A DNA stretch of 64,000 nucleotides from Agromyces protaetiae. GTDB lineage: Bacteria; Actinomycetota; Actinomycetes; Actinomycetales; Microbacteriaceae. Every line of letters begins with the position of its first letter. Within the stretch, counting starts at the first letter, position 1. The position numbers and the translations under genes were made by a program. The DNA is taken from positions 496,001 to 560,000 of the forward strand of contig NZ_CP035491.1 of NCBI RefSeq assembly GCF_004135405.1, written 5' to 3'. The notes beneath the pieces were generated by a model. It did not search any database. It had not been told where the DNA came from and saw nothing but the letters and a program-made list of their open reading frames with translations. Positions 46,290 to 55,350 of this stretch are shown in pieces.

Positions 46290-46305
46290 GAGAGAGCGCT
46301 CTCAC
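46290..46305. promoter_or_regulatory. LacI-type operator O3
   Basis: GAGAGAGCGCTCTCAC differs from O2 at one position. Its centre is 24 bp from that of O2, and O1 is 55 bp from O2, so repressor dimers could bind side by side or loop the DNA. Confidence 0.88.
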
Positions 46306-46362
46306 GATCGGGCACCAACACCCCATCCAACGCACACATCCCACGCACACAAAGGAGTGACC

Positions 46363-47673
46363 GTGAAGCTCTCACGACGCACCCGCGGTGTCGCAGCCAT
46401 CGCCGGCGCGGCATCGATCGCCCTCCTGGCGTCCGCCTGTTCGGCGGGCGGCGGAGACTCGTCCGGAGGTGAGGGCGAGGACGTCACCCTCACCATCACC
46501 ACCTTCGGCACGTTCGGCTACGACGACCTCTACAAGGAGTACGAGGCCGCCAACCCGGGCGTGAAGATCGAGGCGACGAACATCGACACGGGCGGCAACG
46601 CGCGCACCGACGCCTTCACCAAGATCGCCGCGGGCAGCGGCCTCAGCGACATCGTCGCGATCGAGGAAGGCTGGCTCGGCGCCATCATGGAGGTCTCCGA
46701 CCAGTTCGTCGACCTCAAGGACTACGGCATCGAGGACCGCAAGGCCGACTGGGTCGACTGGAAGTACGCGCAGGCCACCGACGCCGACGGCCGCGTCATC
46801 GGCTACGGCACCGACATCGGCCCGACCGGCCTCTGCTACAACGGCCCGGCGTTCGCCGCGGCCGGCCTCCCGACCGACCGCGAAGAGGTCAAGACGCTCC
46901 TCGAGGGCGACTGGGCCCACTACTTCGACGTCGGCCGCCAGTACCACGAGGCCACCGGCAAGGCCTGGTTCGACCACTCCGGCTTCGTCTGGAACTCGAT
47001 CGTGAACCAGCTCCCCGAGGGCTACTACACGTCCGACGGCGAGCTCAACGTCGAAGACAACGCCGAACTGAAGGACAGCTTCGACCTCCTCGGCTCCGCC
47101 GTGAAGGACGGCCTCTCCGCCGCGCAGTCCGCTTGGGACTGGAACGGCGGCAAGTCGTTCGTCGACGGCACCTTCGCGACCTTCGTCTGCCCGGGCTGGA
47201 TGCTCGGCGTCGTGCAGGGTCAGACCGAGGCCGGCGGCGGCGACGCCTCGACCGGTTGGGACTTCGCCGACGTCTTCCCCGGCGGCGCCGGCAACTGGGG
47301 CGGCGCGTTCCTCTCGATCCCCGAGACGAGCGCCCACAAGGAGGCGGCCGCGAAGCTCGCCGACTGGCTGACCCAGCCCGAGCAGCAGGTGAAGCAGTTC
47401 GACGCAGCGGGCACCTTCCCGTCGACGATCAAGGCGCAGGAGGAGCTCGCGGCGAACCCCACGCCCAACGCGTTCTTCAACGACGCGCCCGTCGGCGCGA
47501 TCCTCGCCGGCCGCGCCGAAGGCGTCGTCGCCCAGTTCAAGGGCCCCGACGACTCGGTGATCCAGGAGAACGTGTTCGGCCCGCCGCTCTCGGCCCTCGA
47601 CCGCGGTGAGGTGGATGCCGCGGCCGCCTGGGATCAGGCGATCGAGCTGCTCCACGAGCTCGTCTCCGACTAG
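46363..47673 (+). CDS. ABC transporter solute-binding lipoprotein (cellobiose type)
   Basis: AAAGGAG at 46351-46357 places the start at GTG 46363; a GTG at 46357 overlaps the ribosome site. The 436-residue product has a lipoprotein signal ending LLASACSAGGG and a family 1 sugar-binding fold (LTITTFGTFGYDDLYKEYEAANPGVKIE, GSGLSDIVAIEEGWLG, FVDGTFATFVCPGWMLGVV, GAFLSIPETSAHKEAA). It captures an oligosaccharide outside the cell for the two permeases that follow. The ATPase (usually a shared MsiK) is not encoded here. CebE-like role is inferred from the downstream GH1 enzyme. Confidence 0.93.
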   Translation: MKLSRRTRGVAAIAGAASIALLASACSAGGGDSSGGEGEDVTLTITTFGTFGYDDLYKEYEAANPGVKIEATNIDTGGNARTDAFTKIAAGSGLSDIVAIEEGWLGAIMEVSDQFVDLKDYGIEDRKADWVDWKYAQATDADGRVIGYGTDIGPTGLCYNGPAFAAAGLPTDREEVKTLLEGDWAHYFDVGRQYHEATGKAWFDHSGFVWNSIVNQLPEGYYTSDGELNVEDNAELKDSFDLLGSAVKDGLSAAQSAWDWNGGKSFVDGTFATFVCPGWMLGVVQGQTEAGGGDASTGWDFADVFPGGAGNWGGAFLSIPETSAHKEAAAKLADWLTQPEQQVKQFDAAGTFPSTIKAQEELAANPTPNAFFNDAPVGAILAGRAEGVVAQFKGPDDSVIQENVFGPPLSALDRGEVDAAAAWDQAIELLHELVSD

Positions 47674-47765
47674 TCCCCACCCCCGATGATCGGGTGGCGT
47701 CGGCACCGCCGGCGCCACCCGGTCACCCCCCTCCACGCATCCGCTCTCCACCAGAACGGTCCGAC

Positions 47766-48796
47766 ATGACCACCACGCTCCATCCGCCGGTCGACGCCCC
47801 GCCGTCGAAGCCGCGCGGTCCGCAGCCGAAGCCCACCTTCCGGCAGCGCCTCTCGCGCTTCGACCTCAAGGCGTCGCCGTACTTCTACGTGTCGCCGTTC
47901 TTCATCCTCTTCGCGCTCGTCGGCCTGTTCCCGCTCGGCTACACGTTCGTCGTGTCGCTGCACGAGTGGGATCTGCTCACCGGCCAGGGCCCGTTCGTCG
48001 GGCTCGAGAACTTCGCGAACATCCTCGGCGACCGGATGTTCTGGAACTCGATCTTCAACACGGTCAGCATCTTCCTGCTGTCCTCGATCCCGCAGCTCAC
48101 GGTCGCGATCGTCGTCGCCTACCTCCTCGACCAGGGCCTCCGCGCGCCGACGATCTGGCGCATGGGCGTGCTCCTCCCTTCGTCGTGACGCCCGTCGCGG
48201 TCGCCCTCATCTTCTCGAGCGTCTTCAACGAGGCCGACGGCCTCGCGAACAACCTGCTCAACGTGTTCGGCATCCCCGACCAGGAGTGGAAGCACGACAC
48301 GTTCCTCAGCCACATCGCGATCGCGACGATGGTGAACTTCCGTTGGACGGGCTACAACGCCCTCATCCTCCTCGCGGCCATGCAGGCCGTGCCACGAGAC
48401 CTGTACGAGTCGGCGGCGATCGACGGCGCCGGAAGCATCCGCCGCTTCTTCTCGATCACGATCCCTTCGATCCGCCCGACGCTCATCTTCGTCATCATCA
48501 CGGCGACGATCGGCGGCCTCCAGATCTTCGCCGAACCGCGACTGTTCGACGTCTCGACCGCCGGCGGCATCGGCGGCAGCGACCGGCAGTTCCAGACGAC
48601 GGTGCTGTTCATGTGGGAGCTCGCGTTCTTCCGCAGGAACTTCGGCGAGGCATCCGCCGTCGCGTGGCTCCTCTTCCTCCTCATCGTGGGCTTCGGCCTC
48701 ATCAACTTCCTCATCTCGCGCCGCATCGCAACCGGTGACAGTCGAGTGAACCGTCGCACGAGACGTGCGCTCGCCCGAAAGGGGGCAGACCAGTGA
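47766..48796 (+). CDS. Sugar ABC transporter permease 1, single-base frameshift
   Basis: ATG at 47766 starts a CebF/UgpA-like permease of six helices ([23 protein letters not shown] onward). The frame breaks at 48176-48178 in CTCCTCCCTTCG; adding one C restores [19 protein letters not shown], and the 1031-base span is one short of a frame. The EAA loop is present as [23 protein letters not shown]. Everything downstream to the end is conserved, so it is probably intact in the organism. It forms the membrane channel with the next gene product. Confidence 0.9.
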
Positions 48797-49704
48797 CCGT
48801 CACCGAGACTCGCGCGTCGATCGCGGTCGAAGAGGGCCGGATGCCTCGCGGCTCGCGCCGTCGCGGCCCGAAGGGCGGGCTCGCCGGCATCGGCAGCCGC
48901 CCGGGGTTCCTCACCTACGGACTCCTGTCGGCGTTCCTGATCGGCAGCGCCTACCCGCTGTGGTGGTCCTTCGTCGTCGGCAGCGGCACGAACGCGACCC
49001 GCGGCGAGACGCTGCCCCTCGTTCCGGGCGGCAACTTCCTCGCGAACGCGCAAAAGGTGTTCGACGCCATCCCGTTCTGGCTCGCCCTGTGGAACTCGTT
49101 CATCATCTCGGCGATCATCACGGTCTCGGTCGTGACGTTCTCGACGCTCGCGGGGTACGCGTTCGCGAAGCTCAAGTTCAAGGGCCGCGACGGGCTCATG
49201 ATCTTCGTGATCGCGACGCTCGCGATCCCGACGCAGCTCGGCATCATCCCGCTGTTCATGGTCATGCGCCAGCTCGGCTGGACGGGCACGATCGGCGCCG
49301 TCATCGTGCCGACCCTCGTGACGGCGTTCGGCGTGTTCTTCATGCGCCAGTACCTCGTCGACACGATCCCCGACGAGCTCATCGAGGCCGCACGCGTCGA
49401 CGGCGCGAACCAGTTCCGCACGTTCCTCACGGTCGGCCTGCCCGCTGCGCGCCCGGCGATGGCGATCCTCGGCCTGTTCACGTTCATGACGGCATGGACC
49501 GACTATCTGTGGCCGCTCATCGTCTTGAGCCCCTCGAATCCGACCCTGCAGACGGCGCTCAGCCAACTGCAGTCGGGGTACTACATCGACTACTCGATCG
49601 TGCTCACGGGCGCGGTCCTCGCGACGATCCCGCTGCTCGTTCTCTTCATCATCGCGGGCAAGCAGCTGATCTCCGGAATCATGGCAGGAGCAGTGAAGGG
49701 ATGA
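48793..49704 (+). CDS. Sugar ABC transporter permease 2
   Basis: GTG at 48793 overlaps the previous stop and follows AAAGGGGG. The 303-residue protein has the CebG/UgpE pattern: an N-terminal basic region, helix [21 protein letters not shown], and the EAA loop [28 protein letters not shown]. Its last four bases overlap the next start (ATGA). It pairs with permease 1 to import the sugar captured by the binding protein. Confidence 0.94.
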   Translation: MTVTETRASIAVEEGRMPRGSRRRGPKGGLAGIGSRPGFLTYGLLSAFLIGSAYPLWWSFVVGSGTNATRGETLPLVPGGNFLANAQKVFDAIPFWLALWNSFIISAIITVSVVTFSTLAGYAFAKLKFKGRDGLMIFVIATLAIPTQLGIIPLFMVMRQLGWTGTIGAVIVPTLVTAFGVFFMRQYLVDTIPDELIEAARVDGANQFRTFLTVGLPAARPAMAILGLFTFMTAWTDYLWPLIVLSPSNPTLQTALSQLQSGYYIDYSIVLTGAVLATIPLLVLFIIAGKQLISGIMAGAVKG

Positions 49705-51238
49705 CCCTCCCCACCCCATTCCCCGACGGCTTCGTGTGGGGCTCGGCGACCGCCGCCGCCCAGATCGAAGGCGCCGCCCGCGAGGGCGGCAAGGAGGACT
49801 CGATCTGGGACGCGTACGCGCGTGTGCCCGGCGCGGTCGCCAAGGGCGACACCCCCGACCGGGCCGTCGACCACTACCACCGCTACCCCGAGGATGTCGC
49901 GCTCATGCAGCGCCTCGGCCTCGACTCGTACCGGTTCTCGACGAGCTGGGCGCGCATCGTGCCGGGCGACCGCGCGGTCAACCAGGAGGGGCTCGACTTC
50001 TACTCGCGCCTGGTCGACGAACTGCTCGGCGCCGGCGTGCTGCCGTGGCTGACGCTCTACCACTGGGATCTCCCCAGGCCCTGCAGGAGCGCGGCGGCTG
50101 GGCGAACCGCGACACCGCCTACCGTTTCGCCGACTACGCCGAGGCCGTCTACGGCGCCCTCGGCGACCGCGTCACACACTGGACGACGTTCAACGAGCCG
50201 CTGTGCTCGTCGCTCATCGGGTACATCGGCGGCGAGCACGCACCGGGCCTCACCGATCCCGTCGCCGGCCTCGCGGCCGTGCACCACCAGCACCTCGCCC
50301 ACGGGCTCGCGGTCGAGCGGTTGCGCGGGCTTGCCGCGGCGGCGACCGACGGCACGGGTGCGGCCCGAGACATCCGGCTCGGCATCACGCTCAACCTCAC
50401 GAACGCCGTGCCGAACCATCCGGCCGACCCCGTCGACCTCGAGGCCGCGCGTCGCATCGACGCGCTCTGGAACCGGATGTTCCTCGACCCCATGCTGCGC
50501 GGGGCATATCCCGCCGACCTGCTCGAGGACGTGCGCGAGTTCGGACTCGAAGACCACATCCACGACGGCGACCTCGCGCACATCGCGCAGCCGATCGACT
50601 TCCTCGGCGTGAACCACTACCACGACGACAACGTGTCGGGTCATCCGCTGCCCGAAGACGCCCGACCCGGCCTCCGGCCGACCGACAAGCCCGGCCGCTC
50701 GCCCTTCCCGGGCAGCGATTACGTGACCTTCCCGACGCGCGGCCTGCCCCGCACGGCGATGGACTGGGAGGTCAACCCGTCGGGCCTCGAGAAGCTGCTC
50801 GTGCGCCTCGGCGACGAATACCCGAACCTGCCGCCGCTCTACATCACCGAGAACGGCGCCGCCTACGACGATGTCGTCTCGCCCGACGGGCAGGTGCACG
50901 ACGTCGAGCGCACGCAGTACATCGTCGACCACATCGCCGCCGTCGGACGCGCGATCGACGCCGGCGCCGACGTGCGCGGGTACTTCGTGTGGTCGCTCCT
51001 CGACAACTTCGAGTGGGCGTGGGGGTACGAGAAGCGGTTCGGCATCGTGCGCGTCGACTACGACACGTTCGAGCGCACGCCGAAGGACAGCGCGCTCGCG
51101 TACGCGAAGCTCATCGCGGAGCACAAGGCGTCTCAGGATGTCGCGGCGGATGTCTCGGCGGATGCCTCGGCCGCGGCCTCCTCCACAGGAGGCGACGCAC
51201 GGGGCCAGTCCGAGGCATCCGCGACTATCGTTGGGTGA
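49701..51238 (+). CDS. GH1 beta-glucosidase, single-base frameshift
   Basis: ATG at 49701 begins [24 protein letters not shown], a standard family 1 glycoside hydrolase start. The frame breaks at the CCCC run 50072-50075: one more C gives [20 protein letters not shown], and the 1538-base length is one short of a frame. Beyond it the acid/base motif [10 protein letters not shown] (about residue 162), nucleophile motif [11 protein letters not shown] (about 381) and [20 protein letters not shown] are intact. It cleaves cellobiose or related beta-glucosides inside the cell after ABC uptake, as in BglC. Probably functional in vivo. Confidence 0.92.
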
Positions 51239-51263
51239 ATCCGGCGACAGGGAGGGGTTTCGC

Positions 51264-52301
51264 ATGACGGCCGATCGCGGCACCCCTGCCTCCGCCCGCG
51301 GCGGCTCGGCGCCCACGCTCGAGATGGTGGCCGCGCACGCGGGCGTCTCCCGGGCGACGGTGTCGCGCGTCGTCAACGGGTCGCCGAAAGTCAGCCCCGA
51401 CGTCGTCGAGGCCGTGCAAGCGGCGATCGCCGTCCTCAACTACGTGCCCAACCGCGCCGCGCGCTCGCTCGCGAGCCGGCGCACGCAGGCGATCGCGCTC
51501 GTCGTTCCCGAGTCGACGGCGAAGGTGTTCAACGACCCGTTCTTCGCGACCCTTGTGCAGGGCATCGGCCTCGCCCTCGCCGACACCGACTACACGCTCT
51601 CGATGCTCATCGAGAGCGAGGCCGCGTCCGACAAGACGCGCAAGTACCTCCTCGGCGGCAACGTCGACGGCGCCCTCGTCGCCTCGCATCACACGGGCGA
51701 CCACTCGTACGCGCACGTGTCGCGGGCGTTGCCCGTCGTGTTCGGCGGGCGCCCCCTCGATCCGGGCGAGCAGGTCAACTACACGGTCGACGTCGACAAC
51801 GCACACGGCGCCGAGATCGCGACCGAGCACCTCGTCGAGCGCGGGCGGCAGCGCATCGCGACGATCGGCGGCCCGCAGGACATGCCGCCGGGCGTCGACC
51901 GCCTGCGCGGCTGGCGCAACGTGCTCGACCGCGCCGGTCGCACGTCCGACCTCGTGGAGTTCGGCGACTTCAGCCCCGAGTCGGGCGCGATCGCCATGCG
52001 CAGGCTCCTCGAACGCGACCCCACGATCGACGGCGTCTTCTGCGCCAACGACCAGATGGCGATGGGCGCCTACGCGGCGATCCTCGAAACCGGCCGCACC
52101 ATCCCCGGCGACGTCGCCGTCGTGGGCTTCGACGACGACCGCTACGCCTCCATGGCCGTGCCGCCCCTCACGACCGTGCACCAGCCGTCGCTCCAGATGG
52201 GCGAGGTCATGGCCCGCACGCTCGTGCGGCTCATCGCCGGCGAGGACGTGCCGTCCGCGACGCTGCTGTCGACGCAGTTGGTGGTGCGGGCGTCGAGTTA
52301 G
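51264..52301 (+). CDS. LacI family repressor (CebR-like)
   Basis: ATG at 51264 follows GGGAGGGG. The 345-residue protein has the LacI HTH (TLEMVAAHAGVSRATVSRVVNGS, about residues 19-41), the hinge helix NRAARSLASRRTQAIALVVPES, and a periplasmic-binding-like effector domain (GLALADTDYTLSMLIESE, VFCANDQMAMGAYAAI, VGFDDDRYASMAVPPLTTV). It is last in the sugar operon and most likely binds the GAGAGCGCTCTC operators at 46211-46305, with release by the imported disaccharide, like CebR. Confidence 0.93.
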   Translation: MTADRGTPASARGGSAPTLEMVAAHAGVSRATVSRVVNGSPKVSPDVVEAVQAAIAVLNYVPNRAARSLASRRTQAIALVVPESTAKVFNDPFFATLVQGIGLALADTDYTLSMLIESEAASDKTRKYLLGGNVDGALVASHHTGDHSYAHVSRALPVVFGGRPLDPGEQVNYTVDVDNAHGAEIATEHLVERGRQRIATIGGPQDMPPGVDRLRGWRNVLDRAGRTSDLVEFGDFSPESGAIAMRRLLERDPTIDGVFCANDQMAMGAYAAILETGRTIPGDVAVVGFDDDRYASMAVPPLTTVHQPSLQMGEVMARTLVRLIAGEDVPSATLLSTQLVVRASS

Positions 52302-52335
52302 GCGTCGGTCGCGCAGCCGAGCACCGCGGCGCGAG

Positions 52336-52371
52336 CTGCTCCATCTGCTCCATCTGCTCCATCTGCTCCAT
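52336..52371. repeat. 9-bp tandem repeat (x4) between lacI and hipA
   Basis: CTGCTCCAT is repeated four times without change. On the minus strand it would encode MEQ repeats within a frame that starts at 52437, overlaps the hipA end and runs into lacI. I do not consider that frame a secure gene. The array is a perfect microsatellite in an otherwise short 123-base gap. Confidence 0.9.
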
Positions 52372-52424
52372 GACGAGCTTGATCGTCTCGGGCTGCTTGT
52401 CGGGATTGCGTTCTTGGATCAGAG

Positions 52425-53696
52425 TCAGTCGATCCATCCGCGGGCCGCCGCGTAGTCGGCGACCGACTCGGCGATGCGCGTCGCGACTGCCCGCTCGTCG
52501 GGCATCGCGATTTGAGCCGCGGCCCCGGCGAAGGCGGCGGCGAGCCCTGAACGGATGTCGTTCACCCGCGACTCGGCCTCGTCGGCCGGGATGCGCAGCT
52601 TGCGTCCCACTCCCACGAAATCGCGGATGCCGATCGCGTCGAGCCGGTACTCATCGCCGACCTTCATCGCCGAGGTGAGTGGCCGCGTCGACGGATAGGC
52701 GAGGTGCGTGCCGAGGTCGTACAGCGGTGCGAGCTCGGCGCGCTCTGCGTCGAGGAGGATCGAGTAGTTCTTCGCGTGCGCATCGGTGTTGGCCGCCGAC
52801 ACGTTGAACACCATCGCATCGAACAGCGCGCGCTGACTCGCCCGACGTTGGTCGATGCCGGGGAACGTGTCGATGAGTTGGGCCATCGCCGCGAACCCCG
52901 GACCGCCGTCGGACTGGTACTTGCGGGCCGGGTCGACTGAAAGCGCCTGGCAGAAGTCCTCTTGATGCCGCCGCTGCCAGCGATCGCCGACGAGGCGCCG
53001 GTCGTAGCGGGCAGCAACGAACACACGATCGCCGCGGTCGGTGGTGAGCAAACCGGCATCCGCGACCCTCAAACCAACTGCCCGCGCCGCCGTCATCGTC
53101 ACGTACTCGTTCACGTCGTGTTCGACATACGGCAGCACCGCCGGTTTCAGGATGTGGGTCGTCGGCGTCGCGTCGCGAGGGATGCCCCAGCCGTCGTCAT
53201 CGCGAAACAGTGCGAGCTTCGGCTGGGCACCCGCGAGGCTCCACCGCCCGTCGTCGCGTGTGCCCCAGGTATCGGCGTTGTCGACGACGTCGGCGATCAG
53301 TTCAGTGAGCGCGGCGTCGTCGAGCCGTTGGATGTCTCGCTGACGCTGGCCGGCATCGCTCGGTGAGACATCCGGAGGGAGGATCTGCACCGCGCCCGCG
53401 ACGTCGCCGCCGATGTGCCGCAGGAGTTGGAGCGGGTTCGCAGCTGAGGTGTGGAACTCGCGCCCCAGCTCGTCGAGGCGACCCGCGCTGTCGGGCAGCA
53501 GCCCCTGCAGGAACGGCAACACGACGCGGGCAGGGTGGGATGCGCGCGTCACCGGCATCGACAACGAGAGCGGCGTCGCGTGGATGCGCCGCCGGTAGCT
53601 CTCGTCGTAGGTGAAGCCGACGTTTCCGCTTTGGTTCTGGGAGACGACTCCGATGAAAGTGCCGTCGAGGAAGACGTTGAGTTCGAGTTCAGGCAT
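52425..53696 (-). CDS. hipA: HipA family serine/threonine kinase toxin
   Basis: A 423-residue HipA with the N-terminal subdomain (LELNVFLDGTFIGVVSQNQSGNVGFTYDE) and catalytic HipA_C domain: ATP/phosphate loop SLAGAQPKLAL, HILKPAV with a catalytic Lys, ARYDRR, the catalytic NTDAHAKNYS (Asp/Asn) and the metal-binding LAPLYDLG. HipA-type kinases phosphorylate glutamyl-tRNA synthetase or other targets to halt growth. Its start overlaps the hipB stop by 8 bases, the usual antitoxin-first order. Confidence 0.93.
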   Translation of the reverse strand: MPELELNVFLDGTFIGVVSQNQSGNVGFTYDESYRRRIHATPLSLSMPVTRASHPARVVLPFLQGLLPDSAGRLDELGREFHTSAANPLQLLRHIGGDVAGAVQILPPDVSPSDAGQRQRDIQRLDDAALTELIADVVDNADTWGTRDDGRWSLAGAQPKLALFRDDDGWGIPRDATPTTHILKPAVLPYVEHDVNEYVTMTAARAVGLRVADAGLLTTDRGDRVFVAARYDRRLVGDRWQRRHQEDFCQALSVDPARKYQSDGGPGFAAMAQLIDTFPGIDQRRASQRALFDAMVFNVSAANTDAHAKNYSILLDAERAELAPLYDLGTHLAYPSTRPLTSAMKVGDEYRLDAIGIRDFVGVGRKLRIPADEAESRVNDIRSGLAAAFAGAAAQIAMPDERAVATRIAESVADYAAARGWID

Positions 53697-53910
53697 CGAC
53701 GGCCCGCTCGTTCAGGTCGACCGCCAGGTCGAGTGCCGTGATGAGGTCGAACGCACGGTCGAGCCGCACACTCGCTTTGCCTCCTTCGAAGCGCACGACC
53801 CATTCACGGGTCACCCCGGCACGCTCAGCGAGCTCGGCCTGCGACCAGCCGAGCACCTCTCGCCGCTCGCGGACGGCCGCGCCGAGCTCTCGTACGGATC
53901 TCACACGCAT
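53689..53910 (-). CDS. hipB: HipB-like HTH antitoxin
   Basis: ATG at 53910 follows GGAGGTGG. The 73-residue protein is one XRE/Cro-type HTH (VRELGAAVRERREVLGWSQAELAERAGVTREWVVRFEGGKASV), with a short C-terminal strand. It would bind the palindromes at 53927-53994 just upstream, repress its own operon, and neutralise HipA. No extended C-terminal domain is present, so the HipA-binding part is minimal. Confidence 0.92.
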   Translation of the reverse strand: MRVRSVRELGAAVRERREVLGWSQAELAERAGVTREWVVRFEGGKASVRLDRAFDLITALDLAVDLNERAVDA

Positions 53911-53926
53911 GGCACCACCTCCAGGT

Positions 53927-53942
53927 GTGCGCGTCCGCGCAC
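53927..53942. promoter_or_regulatory. hipBA operator site 1
   Basis: GTGCGCG-TC-CGCGCAC, a perfect 7-bp dyad with a 2-base centre, 17 bases upstream of the hipB start. It is almost identical to site 3. Confidence 0.85.
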
Positions 53943-53950
53943 ATCCCTCA

Positions 53951-53994
53951 GTGTGACGGATCGCGCACAGAAAGGGAAGTGCGCGTTCGCGCAC
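53951..53994. promoter_or_regulatory. hipBA operator sites 2 (imperfect) and 3
   Basis: Site 3, GTGCGCG-TT-CGCGCAC (53979-53994), differs from site 1 only in its centre. Between them a half site CGCGCAC (53962-53968) with an imperfect partner GTGTGACGG (from 53951) would make a third, weaker site. Multiple operators with about 26-bp spacing fit cooperative HipB/HipAB binding. Confidence 0.8.
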
Positions 53995-54077
53995 AGCTTG
54001 ATTCGCCGGGAATGTGCCCCGATCTGGGGCACCGATCCGCCGCTCCTCGCGGAACCGTTCCAAGGTACCGTCGGCAG

Positions 54078-55226
54078 GTGACCACCCCGGCAGCCTGGTA
54101 CCCCGACCCTGAAGACCCGACGCAACTTCGCTGGTGGGATGGCTCCGCTTGGACGAACCATCTCCATCCTGCGCCTGCGGCTGCACCCATGAACCCGAGC
54201 GTGACAGCGGATTCCCCGAACGTTTCGGTCTCACCGGCACCGATCACGCCGACTGACTACTGGCTCGCCGATCGCAATGCATCCCCATGGAACGAAGTAG
54301 TCGGTGAGGCGTACCGCGACGAAGAAATCGAGCGCGCATTGGGTCAACGCGTTCTCCTTGATCGCGAGGTCGAGGTCATGACCACCGCAGCCCTGGTGCC
54401 CGAACCTGACAACCCCCATGACGGCGATGCGATCTCCGTGCGGATCAATGATGAAGTGGTCGGGTACATCGCGCGCGAGGAGACACACGCGTACCGGGAC
54501 GCTGTCCGCCGCATCGTCGCCTCGGGACACCGTGCCGTGACACCCGCGCGCATCTGGGCGGTCCGCCGCCGAACATCTGAGGGCGAACGCCTCTACGCGA
54601 GGGTCACGTTCGCGTATGCGGCGGATCGCGCCCTCATCGCCGAAAATGACCCGCCGAGCGCCGAATACTCCCTACTGCCGTGGGGCGGCGCGCTTCAGGT
54701 AGCGGGCGAAGAGCAACACTTCGACGTTATTCGCCCGTTCGTTCCACGCGATGGAGACGGGCTGCTGCTGGTCACCCTCCACCGTCTGGAGCGCACCCTC
54801 AAGAACGGAGAGTCCCGCGACGTCGTGGAAGTCAGGCTCGGTGGCGAGAGGTGCGGTGAGCTCTCCACCACGACGTCGCGCCACTTTCTCCCGACGATTG
54901 ACCATCAGGTTGGTCGTAGCCGTGTCGTGGCTGCGTGGGCGCGAGTCGTGGGCTCCCCTCTGGGCGCCGAGCTCAAGCTGCACGCAGCACGTGCGAATGA
55001 ACTGAGCGCTGACTGGCTCGACGGCGCACCGATCACGGTGCCGAGGCTGGTCCCCCAGGCCGCGCACTATTCGGTGCCGGGCGCCTACATCGCGCAACGA
55101 CCCAAGACCTCAACCGAACCCGGTCGCGCCGCCGCGAAGGCGACCGGCTCGGGATGCGCGCTCGTGCTGCTGACCGTCATCGGTGTGGGCACTGCGGTCG
55201 CGGCAGGCATCACGCAGTCGGTGTGA
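54078..55226 (+). CDS. DUF2510 and HIRAN-like domain protein with C-terminal membrane helix
   Basis: GTG at 54078 begins VTTPAAWYPDPEDPTQLRWWDGSAWT, a DUF2510 motif. A HIRAN-like domain covers about residues 80-170 (VVGEAYRDEEIERALGQRVL, EVMTTAALVPEPDNPHDGDA, ISVRINDEVVGYIAREETHA), the fold that recognises DNA ends in helicases and repair proteins. A beta-rich region follows, then a C-terminal helix (GCALVLLTVIGVGTAVAAGI). It is divergent from hipBA across the operator region. Function is not known; DNA association at the membrane is speculative. Confidence 0.8.
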   Translation: MTTPAAWYPDPEDPTQLRWWDGSAWTNHLHPAPAAAPMNPSVTADSPNVSVSPAPITPTDYWLADRNASPWNEVVGEAYRDEEIERALGQRVLLDREVEVMTTAALVPEPDNPHDGDAISVRINDEVVGYIAREETHAYRDAVRRIVASGHRAVTPARIWAVRRRTSEGERLYARVTFAYAADRALIAENDPPSAEYSLLPWGGALQVAGEEQHFDVIRPFVPRDGDGLLLVTLHRLERTLKNGESRDVVEVRLGGERCGELSTTTSRHFLPTIDHQVGRSRVVAAWARVVGSPLGAELKLHAARANELSADWLDGAPITVPRLVPQAAHYSVPGAYIAQRPKTSTEPGRAAAKATGSGCALVLLTVIGVGTAVAAGITQSV

Positions 55227-55350
55227 ACGCGTGCCGTCTCCACGAATGGGAGGGAAGTGCCCCGAGGGATCCGGCAGTGGGCGAGTCGGTGACGATGCGT
55301 TCGGAGACTGACCCGATTGCGGGCGGGCCGGGTGATCCGCGGCTGCCCGC

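Noticed and set aside
52231-52437. A 68-codon minus-strand frame with MEQ repeats
   Set aside because: It overlaps the hipA end and the lacI coding region, and most of it is repeat or antisense sequence. No ribosome site or family similarity is visible.
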